Of a stretch of 17,069 nt of DNA, positions 1-7,416 are shown one piece after another. Position 1 is the stretch's first letter; each line of letters begins with the position of its first letter. The notes under the pieces are model-generated. The model did no database searches, was not told where the DNA came from, and saw nothing but the letters and a program-made list of their open reading frames with translations. The position numbers were made by a program, and so were the translations under genes. This DNA comes from Desulfohalobiaceae bacterium (GTDB taxonomy: Bacteria; Desulfobacterota; Desulfovibrionia; Desulfovibrionales; Desulfothermaceae), in NCBI GenBank assembly GCA_021737525.1, contig JAIPDU010000010.1, positions 1 to 17,069 on the forward strand, in the 5' to 3' direction.

Positions 1-1
1 T

Positions 2-859
2 ATGTGCCTCGTACTCCTCGCCAAGAACGTCCGCTCGGACTATCCCCTGGTCCTGGCCGCGAACCGGGACGAGTTCTTCCAGCGGCCCACCGCGTCCGCC
101 AGTTTCTGGCCGGATGACCCCGAGATCCTCGCGGGCTGGGACGAGCAAAGCGGCGGCACCTGGGGCGGTATCACCCGCGGCGGTCGCCTGGCCTTTTTGA
201 CCAACATCCGGGATCCGCGGGGCTTTCGGCCCTCCGCGGCCTCAAGGGGCCACCTGGTACGCTCCTTCCTGCAGCGCGAGGAATCCATTCCCGGGTTCAT
301 CCAGAAGCTCATCGCCTCGGCCCACGCCTCCAACGGATTCAACCTGATCTTCGGCAGCGGCACGGAGCTCTTCTGGTTCGCCAGCCGGGGCAAGCGGCTC
401 TGTCGCCTGGAGCCGGGAATCCACGCCCTGAGCAACGGTTCTCTCAACGAGCCCTGGCCCAAGTCCGTCCGCGGGGCGAAAGGAATGACCCGACTGCTCG
501 AGCGGCCGGAGTCGCCGGGCGAGGAGGAGCTCTTTGCCCTGCTCGCTGACACGGGGGAGGCTAAGCCTGAGGAATTGCCGGAAACCGGGATCGGGCCGGA
601 GTGGGAGCGCTTTCTCTCTCCGGTGTTCATTCGGGGCGGGATCTACGGCACCCGGAGCCAGACCCTGGTCCTGATGGATGCCGCCGGGGGGATGCGCTTT
701 GTGGAGCGCTGCTTCTCCCGGGAGGATCACGCCCGCGGGGCGCCCCGCGTCCGGAGCGCCCCGCAGGCGGAATACGACATTATTCCGTCATTTCTTCCAG
801 AGGCTGGAACGTCCGGCGCTGGCGGTACTCTTCCCGCTTGCCCCGGTTCCACATGGTAA
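2..859 (+). CDS. NRDE family protein (TANGO2-like)
   Basis: This 285-residue protein belongs to the NRDE/TANGO2 (transport and Golgi organisation 2 homologue) family, whose bacterial role is poorly defined. The sequence begins Met-Cys, as family members do (Cys2 would be exposed as an N-terminal nucleophile), and carries the naming motif Asn-Arg-Asp-Glu at residues 21-24. It also has the conserved GGTWGG stretch (about 51-56) and a C-terminal YGTRSQT segment. The start codon is the second base of the window, so promoter and ribosome-binding site are not visible, but the Met-Cys start looks genuine. After the FVERCF segment, where family members usually end soon, about 45 more residues follow. 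The last 80 bases run antisense to the 3' end of nrdD, so this tail looks like read-through into the neighbour rather than a conserved domain. A downstream frameshift or lost stop codon could explain the tail. Confidence 0.85.
   Translation: MCLVLLAKNVRSDYPLVLAANRDEFFQRPTASASFWPDDPEILAGWDEQSGGTWGGITRGGRLAFLTNIRDPRGFRPSAASRGHLVRSFLQREESIPGFIQKLIASAHASNGFNLIFGSGTELFWFASRGKRLCRLEPGIHALSNGSLNEPWPKSVRGAKGMTRLLERPESPGEEELFALLADTGEAKPEELPETGIGPEWERFLSPVFIRGGIYGTRSQTLVLMDAAGGMRFVERCFSREDHARGAPRVRSAPQAEYDIIPSFLPEAGTSGAGGTLPACPGSTW
734..764. terminator. GC-rich palindrome/hairpin just past nrdD
   Basis: Positions 734-749 are a perfect 16-base palindrome. Positions 735-742 can alternatively pair with 757-764 (8 bp, GCGGGGCG with CGCCCCGC, 14-nt loop). 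It begins 15 bases beyond the nrdD stop in the direction of nrdD transcription, where a terminator would be expected. No T-run follows on either strand, so it may be a Rho-assisted end or an RNA-stabilising structure. It also lies inside the extended tail of the NRDE gene. Confidence 0.35.
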
Positions 860-2894
860 CCGGCCGATAGTAGCCCACCACGCGCGTGTACACCTCCGCA
901 TTCTGGCCGCAGTGGGGGCAGACCCACTGCTCGCCCTCCAGATAACCGTGATCGCGGCAGACGGAGAAGGTGGGAGTAATGGAGAGGTAGGGCACCTTGG
1001 TCTGGCTCATGGCCTTTTTCATGAAGCTCTTCAGGGCCTGAGGATCCGCGATGGCCTCGCCCAGAAAGGTGTGGAAAACCGTTCCCCCGGTATATTTGGG
1101 CTGGAGCATGTTCTGATGCTCCAGGGCCGCGATCACGTCCGAGGTGGCGTCCACCGGGAGGGTGGTGGAGTTGGTGTAGTAGGGCACCTCCTCCCCGGAG
1201 GTGAGGATGTCCTGGTAGAGCTGCTTGTCGATCTTGGCCAGGCGGTAGCTGGTGCCTTCCGCCGGGGTGGCCTCCAGGTTGAACAGGTTCCCGGTCTGTT
1301 CCTGGAACTTGCTGGTCAGCTCCCGCAGGTGGTCCAGGGTCCGGGTCATGAGCCGCACTCCGGACTGGGTCTCGATGCCCTTGCCCAAGAGGTTCAGGCA
1401 GGCCTCGTGCCCCCCGATGAGCCCGATGGTGCTGAAGTGGGCCTTGAGACCGTTCTTGAGGTAGCGATAGGAGAAGGGGAACATGCCCCGCTCCATGTTG
1501 TCCGTCACCCATTTGCGCTTGAACTCCAGGGAGTCCTTGGCCATGGTGGCGTATTCAGTGATCAGCTCCAGGAAATCCTGCTCGTCCTGGGCCAGATAGC
1601 CCAGCTTGGCCAGGTTCAGGGTGACCACGCCGATGGAGCCGGTGAGGTCGCCCGCTCCGAAGAGGCCGCCGGTGCGGTGCTGCAGCTCCCGCAGATCCAT
1701 CTGCAGGCGGCAGCACATGGAGCGCACGTCCTCGGGACGCAGCTCGGAGTTGATGAAATTCTGAAAATAGGGGACCCCGTACTTGGCCGTGAGCTTTAGC
1801 AGCAGCTCGCCCACCTCGGACTCCCAGGGGAAGTCCTCGGTCACGTTGTACGTTGGAATGGGGAAGCTGAAGATGCGGTCGTGGTAGTCCCCTTCCAGCA
1901 TGACCTCCAGGAAGGCCTTGTTCAGCATCTCCATTTCCGGGACATAGTCGCTGTAGCACTCGTCCTGGATCTCCCCGCCGATGATGACCCCCTCCTTGGC
2001 GATGTGCTCCGGCGGGACCAGGTCGAAGGTGAGGTTGGTGAAGGGGCTTTGCCCGCCCCAACGGGAGGTGGTGTTCAGGTTGAAGACGAACTTCTGCATG
2101 GCCTGCTTGACCTGGCGGTAGGACAGGTTGTCCCGCCGCACGAAGGGGGCCAGGTAGGTGTCCACGTTGTTGAAGGCCTGGGCTCCGGCCCATTCGTTCT
2201 GCAGGGTCCCCAGGAAATTGACCATCTGCCCCAGGGCCGCGTCCAGATGCTTGGGCGGACCGGAAGAGCAGCGTCCCTCCAGGTTGAATCCCTCCAGCAG
2301 CAGGTCGCGCAGGCTCCAGCCGGCGCAGTATCCGGCCAGGCCGAAGGAGAGGTCGTGGATGTGGAAGTAGCCGTGATCATGGGCCAGGCGGACCTCCTCG
2401 GGATATTTCTCCAGGGCGTAGCGGGCCTGGACCGATCCGGACAGGTGCAGCATGAGCCCCTGGAAGGAGTGGGCCATGTTTGCGTTTTCCGCGATGCGCC
2501 AGTCGTGCTTGTTCACATAATTGTCTATGGTGGCCCCGATATCCAGAAAGGCCTCCTGCTGGGCGCGGAGTTGGCGGCGCTGCTCCCGGTAGAGGATGTA
2601 GCGCTTGGCCACATGGAAGAGGCGGCTCTCCATGAGCACCATCTCCACCATGTCCTGCACCTGTTCCTGCTCCGGAGTCTCCACACCGATGAGCTTCTTT
2701 TCCACCTTCTGGGCCAGGCGCTGGGCCAGAAGCGGGTCCTTGACCCCGCTGGCCTTGAGGGCCTTGAGGATGGCGTCCGCGATACGGTTGACCGCCCAGG
2801 TCTCCCGGCATCCGTCGCGCTTCTTGATCTGCTTGGGCTTGGTCCGCGCGGCTTGCGATCCGGCTATGCGCTCTTCCAGTTCATCGGTGTACAT
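780..2894 (-). CDS. nrdD: anaerobic (class III) ribonucleoside-triphosphate reductase
   Basis: NrdD reduces ribonucleoside triphosphates to deoxyribonucleotides under anoxia in the cytoplasm, using a glycyl radical made by NrdG. The 704-residue protein has an N-terminal ATP-cone allosteric domain (about residues 22-112, beginning KKRDG), the glycyl-radical barrel, and a C-terminal zinc/glycyl module. Likely zinc ligands are Cys646, His649, Cys659 and Cys662 (C-x2-H then CPHC). The motif RVVGYYRP places the radical Gly at 674, 30 residues from the end. The length is normal for the ATP-cone type. The start ATG is preceded by GGAGG at good spacing. It lies 31 bases after nrdG, which is transcribed first, so the two form an operon. 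Its presence indicates an anaerobic lifestyle. The 3' end overlaps the convergent NRDE gene by 80 bases. Confidence 0.96.
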   Translation of the reverse strand: MYTDELEERIAGSQAARTKPKQIKKRDGCRETWAVNRIADAILKALKASGVKDPLLAQRLAQKVEKKLIGVETPEQEQVQDMVEMVLMESRLFHVAKRYILYREQRRQLRAQQEAFLDIGATIDNYVNKHDWRIAENANMAHSFQGLMLHLSGSVQARYALEKYPEEVRLAHDHGYFHIHDLSFGLAGYCAGWSLRDLLLEGFNLEGRCSSGPPKHLDAALGQMVNFLGTLQNEWAGAQAFNNVDTYLAPFVRRDNLSYRQVKQAMQKFVFNLNTTSRWGGQSPFTNLTFDLVPPEHIAKEGVIIGGEIQDECYSDYVPEMEMLNKAFLEVMLEGDYHDRIFSFPIPTYNVTEDFPWESEVGELLLKLTAKYGVPYFQNFINSELRPEDVRSMCCRLQMDLRELQHRTGGLFGAGDLTGSIGVVTLNLAKLGYLAQDEQDFLELITEYATMAKDSLEFKRKWVTDNMERGMFPFSYRYLKNGLKAHFSTIGLIGGHEACLNLLGKGIETQSGVRLMTRTLDHLRELTSKFQEQTGNLFNLEATPAEGTSYRLAKIDKQLYQDILTSGEEVPYYTNSTTLPVDATSDVIAALEHQNMLQPKYTGGTVFHTFLGEAIADPQALKSFMKKAMSQTKVPYLSITPTFSVCRDHGYLEGEQWVCPHCGQNAEVYTRVVGYYRPVTMWNRGKREEYRQRRTFQPLEEMTE

Positions 2895-2925
2895 AGTTCC
2901 TCCAAAAGGCCTTGAGTTATAAAGA

Positions 2926-3624
2926 TCACGGGCGCGAAGCGCCCTGTTCGTCCGTTTGTTCCGGGGCTTCTCCAGGAGTTTCCCCCACGGGCGTGGGCGG
3001 ACGGCGGTACTGCTGCACGATCAGGTTGTGCGAGGGCGGCAAATAACTCCGGACAAGATCAAGATCCTCCTCAGTCAAACCGGGGACCCGGGTGCAGCGG
3101 AAGACAAAGCGTTCAGGCCATTCCCTGGCCAGGGCAAAGACACGCTCCAGATTATCCCTTGCCCCTTCCGGATCGGCCCTGCCGCCGGTAAGCTCGGGGT
3201 AACGGAAATAGGGCCCCTTCACGTCCACGGCGAAGAGATCGACCAGGTCCTTTTGCAGCAGATCTTCGACAACTTGGGGATAGAAGCCGTTGCTGTCCAG
3301 CTTGACCGGCAGATCCAGGTCCGAGATGGCCAGAATGATCTCCTTCAGGCCGGGAACGGCAGTGGGCTCGCCCCCGGAGACCACGACCCCGTCCAGCCAG
3401 CTCCCCTTGGAGCGGATCCGCCGCAGAAGAGCTTCTTTGGAGATCCCGGGCAGGGTTTCCGGTTGGCGGGCCAGGTCCGGATTGTGGCAGGTGGGGCAAC
3501 GCAGGTTGCAGGTCCCGGTAAAGAGGACGAGGCTGGTTCTGCCCGGCCAGTCGCAAAAACTAACCGGCTCAAGCCCCTTGATGTAGGACCAGGGATTTTC
3601 CGGATCAGGATGCATTGCGTTCAC
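2926..3624 (-). CDS. nrdG: anaerobic ribonucleotide reductase-activating protein (radical SAM)
   Basis: NrdG is the radical-SAM activase that installs the glycyl radical on NrdD. The radical-SAM cluster motif C-x3-C-x2-C is at Cys39, Cys43 and Cys46 (CNLRCPTC), followed by a SAM-binding SGGEPT motif near residue 83. At 232 residues it is of the longer NrdG type with an N-terminal segment before the cluster (FCDWPGR). The last 25 or so residues are Pro/Glu-rich and probably unstructured. The longest start is a GTG at 3624. An ATG three codons later (3615) is an alternative, and neither has a strong Shine-Dalgarno (GAGA lies just upstream), so the start is uncertain by a few residues. It is the first gene of nrdG-nrdD and sits about 85 nt behind a good promoter. 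Confidence 0.92.
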   Translation of the reverse strand: MNAMHPDPENPWSYIKGLEPVSFCDWPGRTSLVLFTGTCNLRCPTCHNPDLARQPETLPGISKEALLRRIRSKGSWLDGVVVSGGEPTAVPGLKEIILAISDLDLPVKLDSNGFYPQVVEDLLQKDLVDLFAVDVKGPYFRYPELTGGRADPEGARDNLERVFALAREWPERFVFRCTRVPGLTEEDLDLVRSYLPPSHNLIVQQYRRPPTPVGETPGEAPEQTDEQGASRP

Positions 3625-3716
3625 GTCTCGTGGTTAACAGGGTGCGGGAATCAGGAAACGAAAGAGATCTTATCCGGGGGTAATAATTCCTTGAACACGC
3701 TCCATGAACATAAAAG

Positions 3717-3745
3717 AATTTAGCACGCTCCCGGGCCATATTCAA
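3717..3745 (-). promoter_or_regulatory. sigma70-type promoter for nrdG-nrdD
   Basis: Read on the minus strand, TTGAAT (3745-3740) is followed by a 17-base spacer and TAAATT (3722-3717), with a TG one base before the -10 (extended -10). The region is AT-rich compared with its surroundings. This would leave a leader of roughly 85 nt before the nrdG start. I found no clear NrdR box or FNR site near it. Confidence 0.5.
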
Positions 3746-3764
3746 TCAACGAAAATACAGACCA

Positions 3765-3779
3765 GCAGGAGTTTCCTGC
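3765..3779 (-). terminator. small hairpin after the M23 peptidase gene
   Basis: On the minus strand GCAGGA-AAC-TCCTGC forms a perfect 6-bp stem 27 bases beyond the M23 peptidase stop. It is followed by a moderately T-rich stretch rather than a clean T-run. Its position, between the end of the peptidase gene and the nrdG promoter, suits a weak intrinsic terminator. Confidence 0.4.
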
Positions 3780-3805
3780 ATAACATCTTGAAATAATGGA
3801 TAAAA

Positions 3806-4693
3806 TTAATAGGATTGTCTTGCGCTTTCATCGCCCAGAAGGGGGAGGGGATTGACCAGGCGATCCAGCACGCTCAGGCCGAAGTGGAGATGGGGTCCGC
3901 TGGTGCGACCGCTTACGCCGCTACGGCCGATCACCTCGCCCCGTTTCAGCCTGTCGCCCTGTTCCGCACTTATGGATGAAAGGTGGAAATACATGCTGAT
4001 CACGCCCATGCCGTGATCGATGAACACTGCTTTGCCCTCGAAAAGGAATTCGCCTGTCAGGGCGACTTTCCCGGACTCCATGGCCCGGACCGGGGTTCCC
4101 GAGGGAACGGCCACGTCGATGCCCCTGTGCGGGGAGCGCGGTTGACCGTTCAGGATGCGGTCCAGCCCGTAGGTACTGGTTATTTCCCCGTTTACGGGCC
4201 AAAGGAAGGAATTACTCCAGGACCGCTCCCCGGCTCTGGAGGACAGGGCGGCGCCGATTGCGCGCTTGTCCTTCCTGTAGCGCTTGAGCTGGGACTGGGA
4301 GAGGGTAACGCTTCCTTCCGGCAGGGAGAGGTGCTGGCTGGGAAAGTCCTTGCCGCGAACACGGACCCTTCTCTTGTGCACCAGGCCCTTGCCGTCCAGT
4401 GGCCTTATGCCGATCCAGCGGGTGCCGGGTTTGTCCTCGCCCACCTCCGTGCCCAGAATGATCTTGCCTTCGCGGGTAGCGTTGCTCCTGTGCAGGGACA
4501 GGCGGACGCGCTCCCCGAGCCAGGCGATTTCCACAGCTTTCAGGGATAGATCGGTGCGGACACTGACGGTGAAGGGGTCTCCCACAGCGACGCTGCTCGG
4601 GGCGTTGACCTGCAGGGGAGCGGTGTCCCGGGCCAGAACGTTGCCGGCAAGGAACAGCAAACAGGCGAGGGCAAGCAGCAGGTTAACTCGCAT
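3806..4693 (-). CDS. M23-family (LytM) metallopeptidase, secreted
   Basis: This is a 295-residue murein endopeptidase-like protein that would cut peptidoglycan cross-bridges outside the cytoplasmic membrane. Residues 1-21 form a signal peptide (basic start, LLLALACLLFLAG core, probable cleavage after VLA or LAR). Residues 25-115 look like a beta-rich N-terminal domain, and residues 160-290 are the LytM domain. The zinc and catalytic residues appear intact: His189 and Asp193 (H-x3-D), His237 (YFHLS) and the His268-x-His270 pair, so an active enzyme is likely rather than a degenerate LytM activator. The ATG at 4693 was chosen because it gives the signal peptide. It overlaps the upstream thioesterase stop by 11 bases, suggesting translational coupling. 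Confidence 0.9.
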   Translation of the reverse strand: MRVNLLLALACLLFLAGNVLARDTAPLQVNAPSSVAVGDPFTVSVRTDLSLKAVEIAWLGERVRLSLHRSNATREGKIILGTEVGEDKPGTRWIGIRPLDGKGLVHKRRVRVRGKDFPSQHLSLPEGSVTLSQSQLKRYRKDKRAIGAALSSRAGERSWSNSFLWPVNGEITSTYGLDRILNGQPRSPHRGIDVAVPSGTPVRAMESGKVALTGEFLFEGKAVFIDHGMGVISMYFHLSSISAEQGDRLKRGEVIGRSGVSGRTSGPHLHFGLSVLDRLVNPLPLLGDESARQSY

Positions 4694-5087
4694 TGCCGCC
4701 CTTCTTGAAAACCGTGCCCTGAAAAACGGCGCAAGGGGTTTCCTGCTCATCATATATGGTGACCACATAAGTGGCCAGTTTCCGGTTCGAGGCGCTTTCC
4801 CGGGCCTCGGCCCGGACGCGGCCGGAAGTAATGGGCCGCATGTAGGAGATGGTGGCATTGATGGCCACCGCTGTCTCCCGCCTGGAGTTCGAGGCCGCCG
4901 CAAAGGCCAGATCAGCCAGGGAATAGATTGCCCCGCCGTGGGCCAGGCCCACGCCGTTCTTGTGCTGCTGCCCGATCTCCATCTCCGCCTCGGCATATCC
5001 CTCCTCCATCCGGGTGACGCTGCAGCCGATGTGCACTGCAAAGAGATCCCGGGAGGTGAACCAGGAGGCGTCGTTGCTCTCGTCCAT
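4683..5087 (-). CDS. PaaI-family hotdog-fold thioesterase
   Basis: This 134-residue single-domain hotdog protein is of the PaaI/4HBT acyl-CoA thioesterase type, which hydrolyses acyl- or aryl-CoA thioesters in the cytoplasm. The diagnostic segment LAHGGAIYSLADLAFA (about residues 49-64) holds the HGG turn and the Ser/Asp positions of the active site. The central strand INATISYMRP and the C-terminal FQGTVFKK strand also fit the fold. The start ATG has GGAG eight bases upstream. The gene overlaps the following M23 peptidase by 11 bases although the two products would act in different compartments. The substrate cannot be inferred, and no phenylacetate genes are nearby. Confidence 0.88.
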   Translation of the reverse strand: MDESNDASWFTSRDLFAVHIGCSVTRMEEGYAEAEMEIGQQHKNGVGLAHGGAIYSLADLAFAAASNSRRETAVAINATISYMRPITSGRVRAEARESASNRKLATYVVTIYDEQETPCAVFQGTVFKKGGNAS

Positions 5088-5265
5088 GGCAGGCTCCAGT
5101 TGGGAAGCGGCGCTTTACATAACTGCCGCTCCGCGTTATCCAGGCTGATATCAAGGGCCTTTGAATGCTGTCCGGTCAAGAATCGTGGTCCCGCAGGGCC
5201 CGATAGCCGCAGCCTGAGAGTAAGTCTATACCCCGGTGAGGGGCTCGTCAACGGTCTCCGTCCCG

Positions 5266-5375
5266 GAATCCAGTACACGATCCCCGATTTCGGGCTGTTG
5301 AACAAGATACCCCGGGGCTGTATTCCGGCTCCCGAATCCTGTATCCTGGTTATCGTATCCCGAATTCCGACCCAC
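5266..5375 (+). repeat. degenerate heptamer array, GTATCCC/GAATCCT family
   Basis: The 297-base divergent spacer between the thioesterase and the flavodoxin gene has no gene. Its right part is a run of short words with a 7-nt period. From 5306 to 5375 ten consecutive heptamers stay in register, most beginning with G and fitting G[TA]AT[TC]C[CT] (for example GTATTCC, GAATCCT, GTATCCC, GAATTCC). From 5266 to 5305 the same period is visible with two one-base slips. The array ends at the GAGGTG ribosome-binding site of the flavodoxin gene, so it occupies its leader or promoter region. I see no convincing promoter in 5088-5265. Confidence 0.65.
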
Positions 5376-5384
5376 GAGGTGGCT

Positions 5385-5996
5385 ATGACAGATATCGTCG
5401 CTATCTACGGCAGTCCGCGAAGAAAGGGCAATACCGCCCAGCTCCTGGCCAGGGCGGTGCAGGGGGCGAGGGACAATGGCAGCTCGGTGCGGGAATACGC
5501 CCTGCACGATCTAGAGCTGGCTCCCTGCAAGGAGATCTACGCCTGCAAGAAGGACGGGGAGTGCGCCATCAAGGACGATTTCCAGCAGGTGCGCGACGCC
5601 CTGCTCGAGGCTTGCGGTGTTATGCTGGCCTCGCCCATTTTCTTTTATTCCGTGACCGGGCAGACCAAGGTCTTCATGGACCGCTTCCAGTCCCTGTGGG
5701 TCAAGAAGTACCTCATCGATCAGACCCCCTTTGGGCAATGGACTCCCAAGCGCAAGGGATACTTCATCTCCGTGGGCGCGACCAGGGGCAAGAAGCTCTT
5801 CGACGGCACCCTGCTTACCCTGAAGTATTTTTTCGACACCATCGATACCGGGCTGCACAACAGCCTTCTCTGTCGGGGGTTGGACGAGCCAAGGGACGTA
5901 GAGAAGCATCCCGACCTCTTGCAGCAGGCGTACGAGGACGGAGCGGACCTGGCGGGGCAGGTGGCAGATACCGGAGATCAGAGGTCAGAGACCTGA
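5385..5996 (+). CDS. flavodoxin-family NAD(P)H-dependent oxidoreductase
   Basis: This 203-residue FMN-dependent reductase has a flavodoxin-like fold. The N-terminal strand IVAIYGSPRRKGNTAQLL (residues 4-21) contains the FMN-phosphate loop GSPRRKGNT, and ASPIFFYSVTG is the usual isoalloxazine-contact segment. A Cys-rich loop at Cys48, Cys54 and Cys60, followed by a DD pair, resembles the iron-sulfur flavoprotein (Isf) motif C-x2-C-x2-C-x5-C. The second Cys is replaced by Ile51, so an intact [4Fe-4S] cluster is unlikely. The ATG at 5385 is preceded by GAGGTG. The last residues (about GDQRSET) and the TGA stop are encoded inside a heptamer repeat, so the C-terminus looks newly acquired. The electron donor and acceptor are unknown. 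Confidence 0.85.
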   Translation: MTDIVAIYGSPRRKGNTAQLLARAVQGARDNGSSVREYALHDLELAPCKEIYACKKDGECAIKDDFQQVRDALLEACGVMLASPIFFYSVTGQTKVFMDRFQSLWVKKYLIDQTPFGQWTPKRKGYFISVGATRGKKLFDGTLLTLKYFFDTIDTGLHNSLLCRGLDEPRDVEKHPDLLQQAYEDGADLAGQVADTGDQRSET

Positions 5997-6014
5997 GATC
6001 GGCAGTCGGATGGG
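5966..6014 (+). repeat. heptamer array, AGAGGTC family, at the flavodoxin 3' end
   Basis: Seven consecutive heptamers run in exact register from 5966 to 6014 (for example GGAGATC, AGAGGTC, AGAGACC, TGAGATC). The flavodoxin stop TGA (5994-5996) lies inside the fourth boundary, so the array supplies the end of that protein. The consensus matches the arrays at 14148-14202 (same strand) and 9992-10061 (opposite strand). Confidence 0.65.
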
Positions 6015-6096
6015 CTTATGCCCTTGGCCTGTGACACATATCGAGCCTTTATCAAAAGAAAAACAGATTCACGTTCACTTACTCACGGGAAAGGAC

Positions 6097-7416
6097 ATGA
6101 CCGAACACGTGGCGATCATCGGCGGCGGGCTGGCCGGATGCGAGGCGGCCTGGCAACTGGCTCGGCAGGGAGTGCGGGCCACGATCCTGGAAATGAAGCC
6201 CCACAGCTACAGCCCGGCGCACAACGATTCCCGCCTCGCGGAGCTGGTCTGCTCCAACTCCTTCCGCTCGGAGGAGCCCACCAGCTGCGTTGGCCTGCTC
6301 AAGGAGGAGATGCTCGGCGCGAACAGCCTGATCATGGAGGCTGCCTACGCCTGTAGGGTCCCCGCGGGCAAGGCCCTTGCGGTGGACCGGGAGGAGTTCG
6401 CCGCGTATGTCACCCGACAACTGGAGGAGACGCCCGGTGTGGAGATCGAGCGGCGGGAAATCGAGTCCCTGCAGGACCCCGCGCTCACCGGATTCTCCAG
6501 GCTGGTCATCGCCGCCGGCCCCCTGGCGGGCCAGTCCCTGACCCATAGCCTTCTGGACAGCATAGGCCAGCAGGACCTCTACTTCTACGACGCCATCGCC
6601 CCCATAGTGAGCGCGGAAAGCCTCAACTGGGACCGCGTCTTCTGGGGCTCGCGCTACGATCCCCAGTCCACGGACTATCTCAACTGTCCCCTGAGCGAGG
6701 AGGAATACCACCGGCTGCGAAGCGCCCTCCTGGAAGGGGAAAAGGTGGAGCCCAGGCGCTTCGAGTCCGAGGTCCACTTCGAGGGATGCCTGCCTGTGGA
6801 GACCCAGGCGGAGCGCGGAGAGATGACTCTGGCCTTCGGTCCGCTCAAGCCGGTGGGTCTGGTGGACCCCCGCACCGGGCAGACGCCCTTCGCCGTGGTC
6901 CAGCTCCGGGCCGAGAACCGGGAGAAGACCATGTTCAACCTGGTGGGGTTCCAGACCAAGCTGACCTATCCGGAGCAGCGCCGCATCCTGCGCATGATAC
7001 CCGGGCTGGAGCAGGCGGAGTTCGTACGGATGGGCAGCATCCACCGCAACACCTTTGTCAATTCACCCGCCGTGCTACGCCCGGACCTGGAGCTGGCCAA
7101 CAAACCGGACATCTTTCTGGCCGGGCAGATCACCGGAGTGGAGGGCTATGTGGAGTCAGCCGCCTGCGGCCAGTGGCTGGGGATGCATCTTGCCGGCAGG
7201 GCGGCAGGCCGGGATGTGGATCTACCCCCTGCGGACACTGCCCTGGGCGGCCTGCTGCGGCACCTGCAGAGCGGGGCCAAGGTCTTCCAGCCCATGAACG
7301 TCAACTTCGGGCTCCTGCCGCCCCTGGGGGTCAAGGCCAAAAAGAGCCGCCGCAAGGAGCTCTACGCGGAGCGGGCCAGGCAGTCCTGGCGGCAGTGGCT
7401 TTCAGTGGGTCAGTGA
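6097..7416 (+). CDS. trmFO: FADH2/folate-dependent tRNA (uracil-54-C5)-methyltransferase
   Basis: TrmFO makes m5U54 in the T-loop of tRNAs using methylenetetrahydrofolate and FAD. The 439-residue protein starts with a Rossmann dinucleotide fold (VAIIGGGLAGCEAAW, GxGxxG-type at residues 9-14). Both cysteines characteristic of the family are present: Cys52 in VCSNSFRS and Cys231 in FEGCLPVE, matching Cys53 and Cys226 of the B. subtilis enzyme. The C-terminal NVNFGLLPP motif is also conserved. The ATG at 6097 has AAGGA just upstream and gives the correct N-terminus. The 100-base spacer before it contains the tail of a heptamer array, a small GGGC/GCCC hairpin (6011-6022) and TTCAC words at 6066-6086. 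The stop TGA (7414-7416) falls inside the octamer array, which encodes the last residues (about SVGQ). Confidence 0.95.
   Translation: MTEHVAIIGGGLAGCEAAWQLARQGVRATILEMKPHSYSPAHNDSRLAELVCSNSFRSEEPTSCVGLLKEEMLGANSLIMEAAYACRVPAGKALAVDREEFAAYVTRQLEETPGVEIERREIESLQDPALTGFSRLVIAAGPLAGQSLTHSLLDSIGQQDLYFYDAIAPIVSAESLNWDRVFWGSRYDPQSTDYLNCPLSEEEYHRLRSALLEGEKVEPRRFESEVHFEGCLPVETQAERGEMTLAFGPLKPVGLVDPRTGQTPFAVVQLRAENREKTMFNLVGFQTKLTYPEQRRILRMIPGLEQAEFVRMGSIHRNTFVNSPAVLRPDLELANKPDIFLAGQITGVEGYVESAACGQWLGMHLAGRAAGRDVDLPPADTALGGLLRHLQSGAKVFQPMNVNFGLLPPLGVKAKKSRRKELYAERARQSWRQWLSVGQ

Noticed and set aside
678..2915. Long plus-strand ORFs opposite nrdD
   Set aside because: They are antisense shadows of a highly conserved gene in GC-rich DNA, with no domain resemblance.
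3625..3805. NrdR box or FNR site upstream of nrdG
   Set aside because: No sequence close to either consensus was found. Only the TTGAAT/TAAATT promoter is supported.
4694..5305. Long N-terminal extension of the M23 peptidase
   Set aside because: The extension is the shadow of the thioesterase gene in another frame. The signal peptide begins at 4693.
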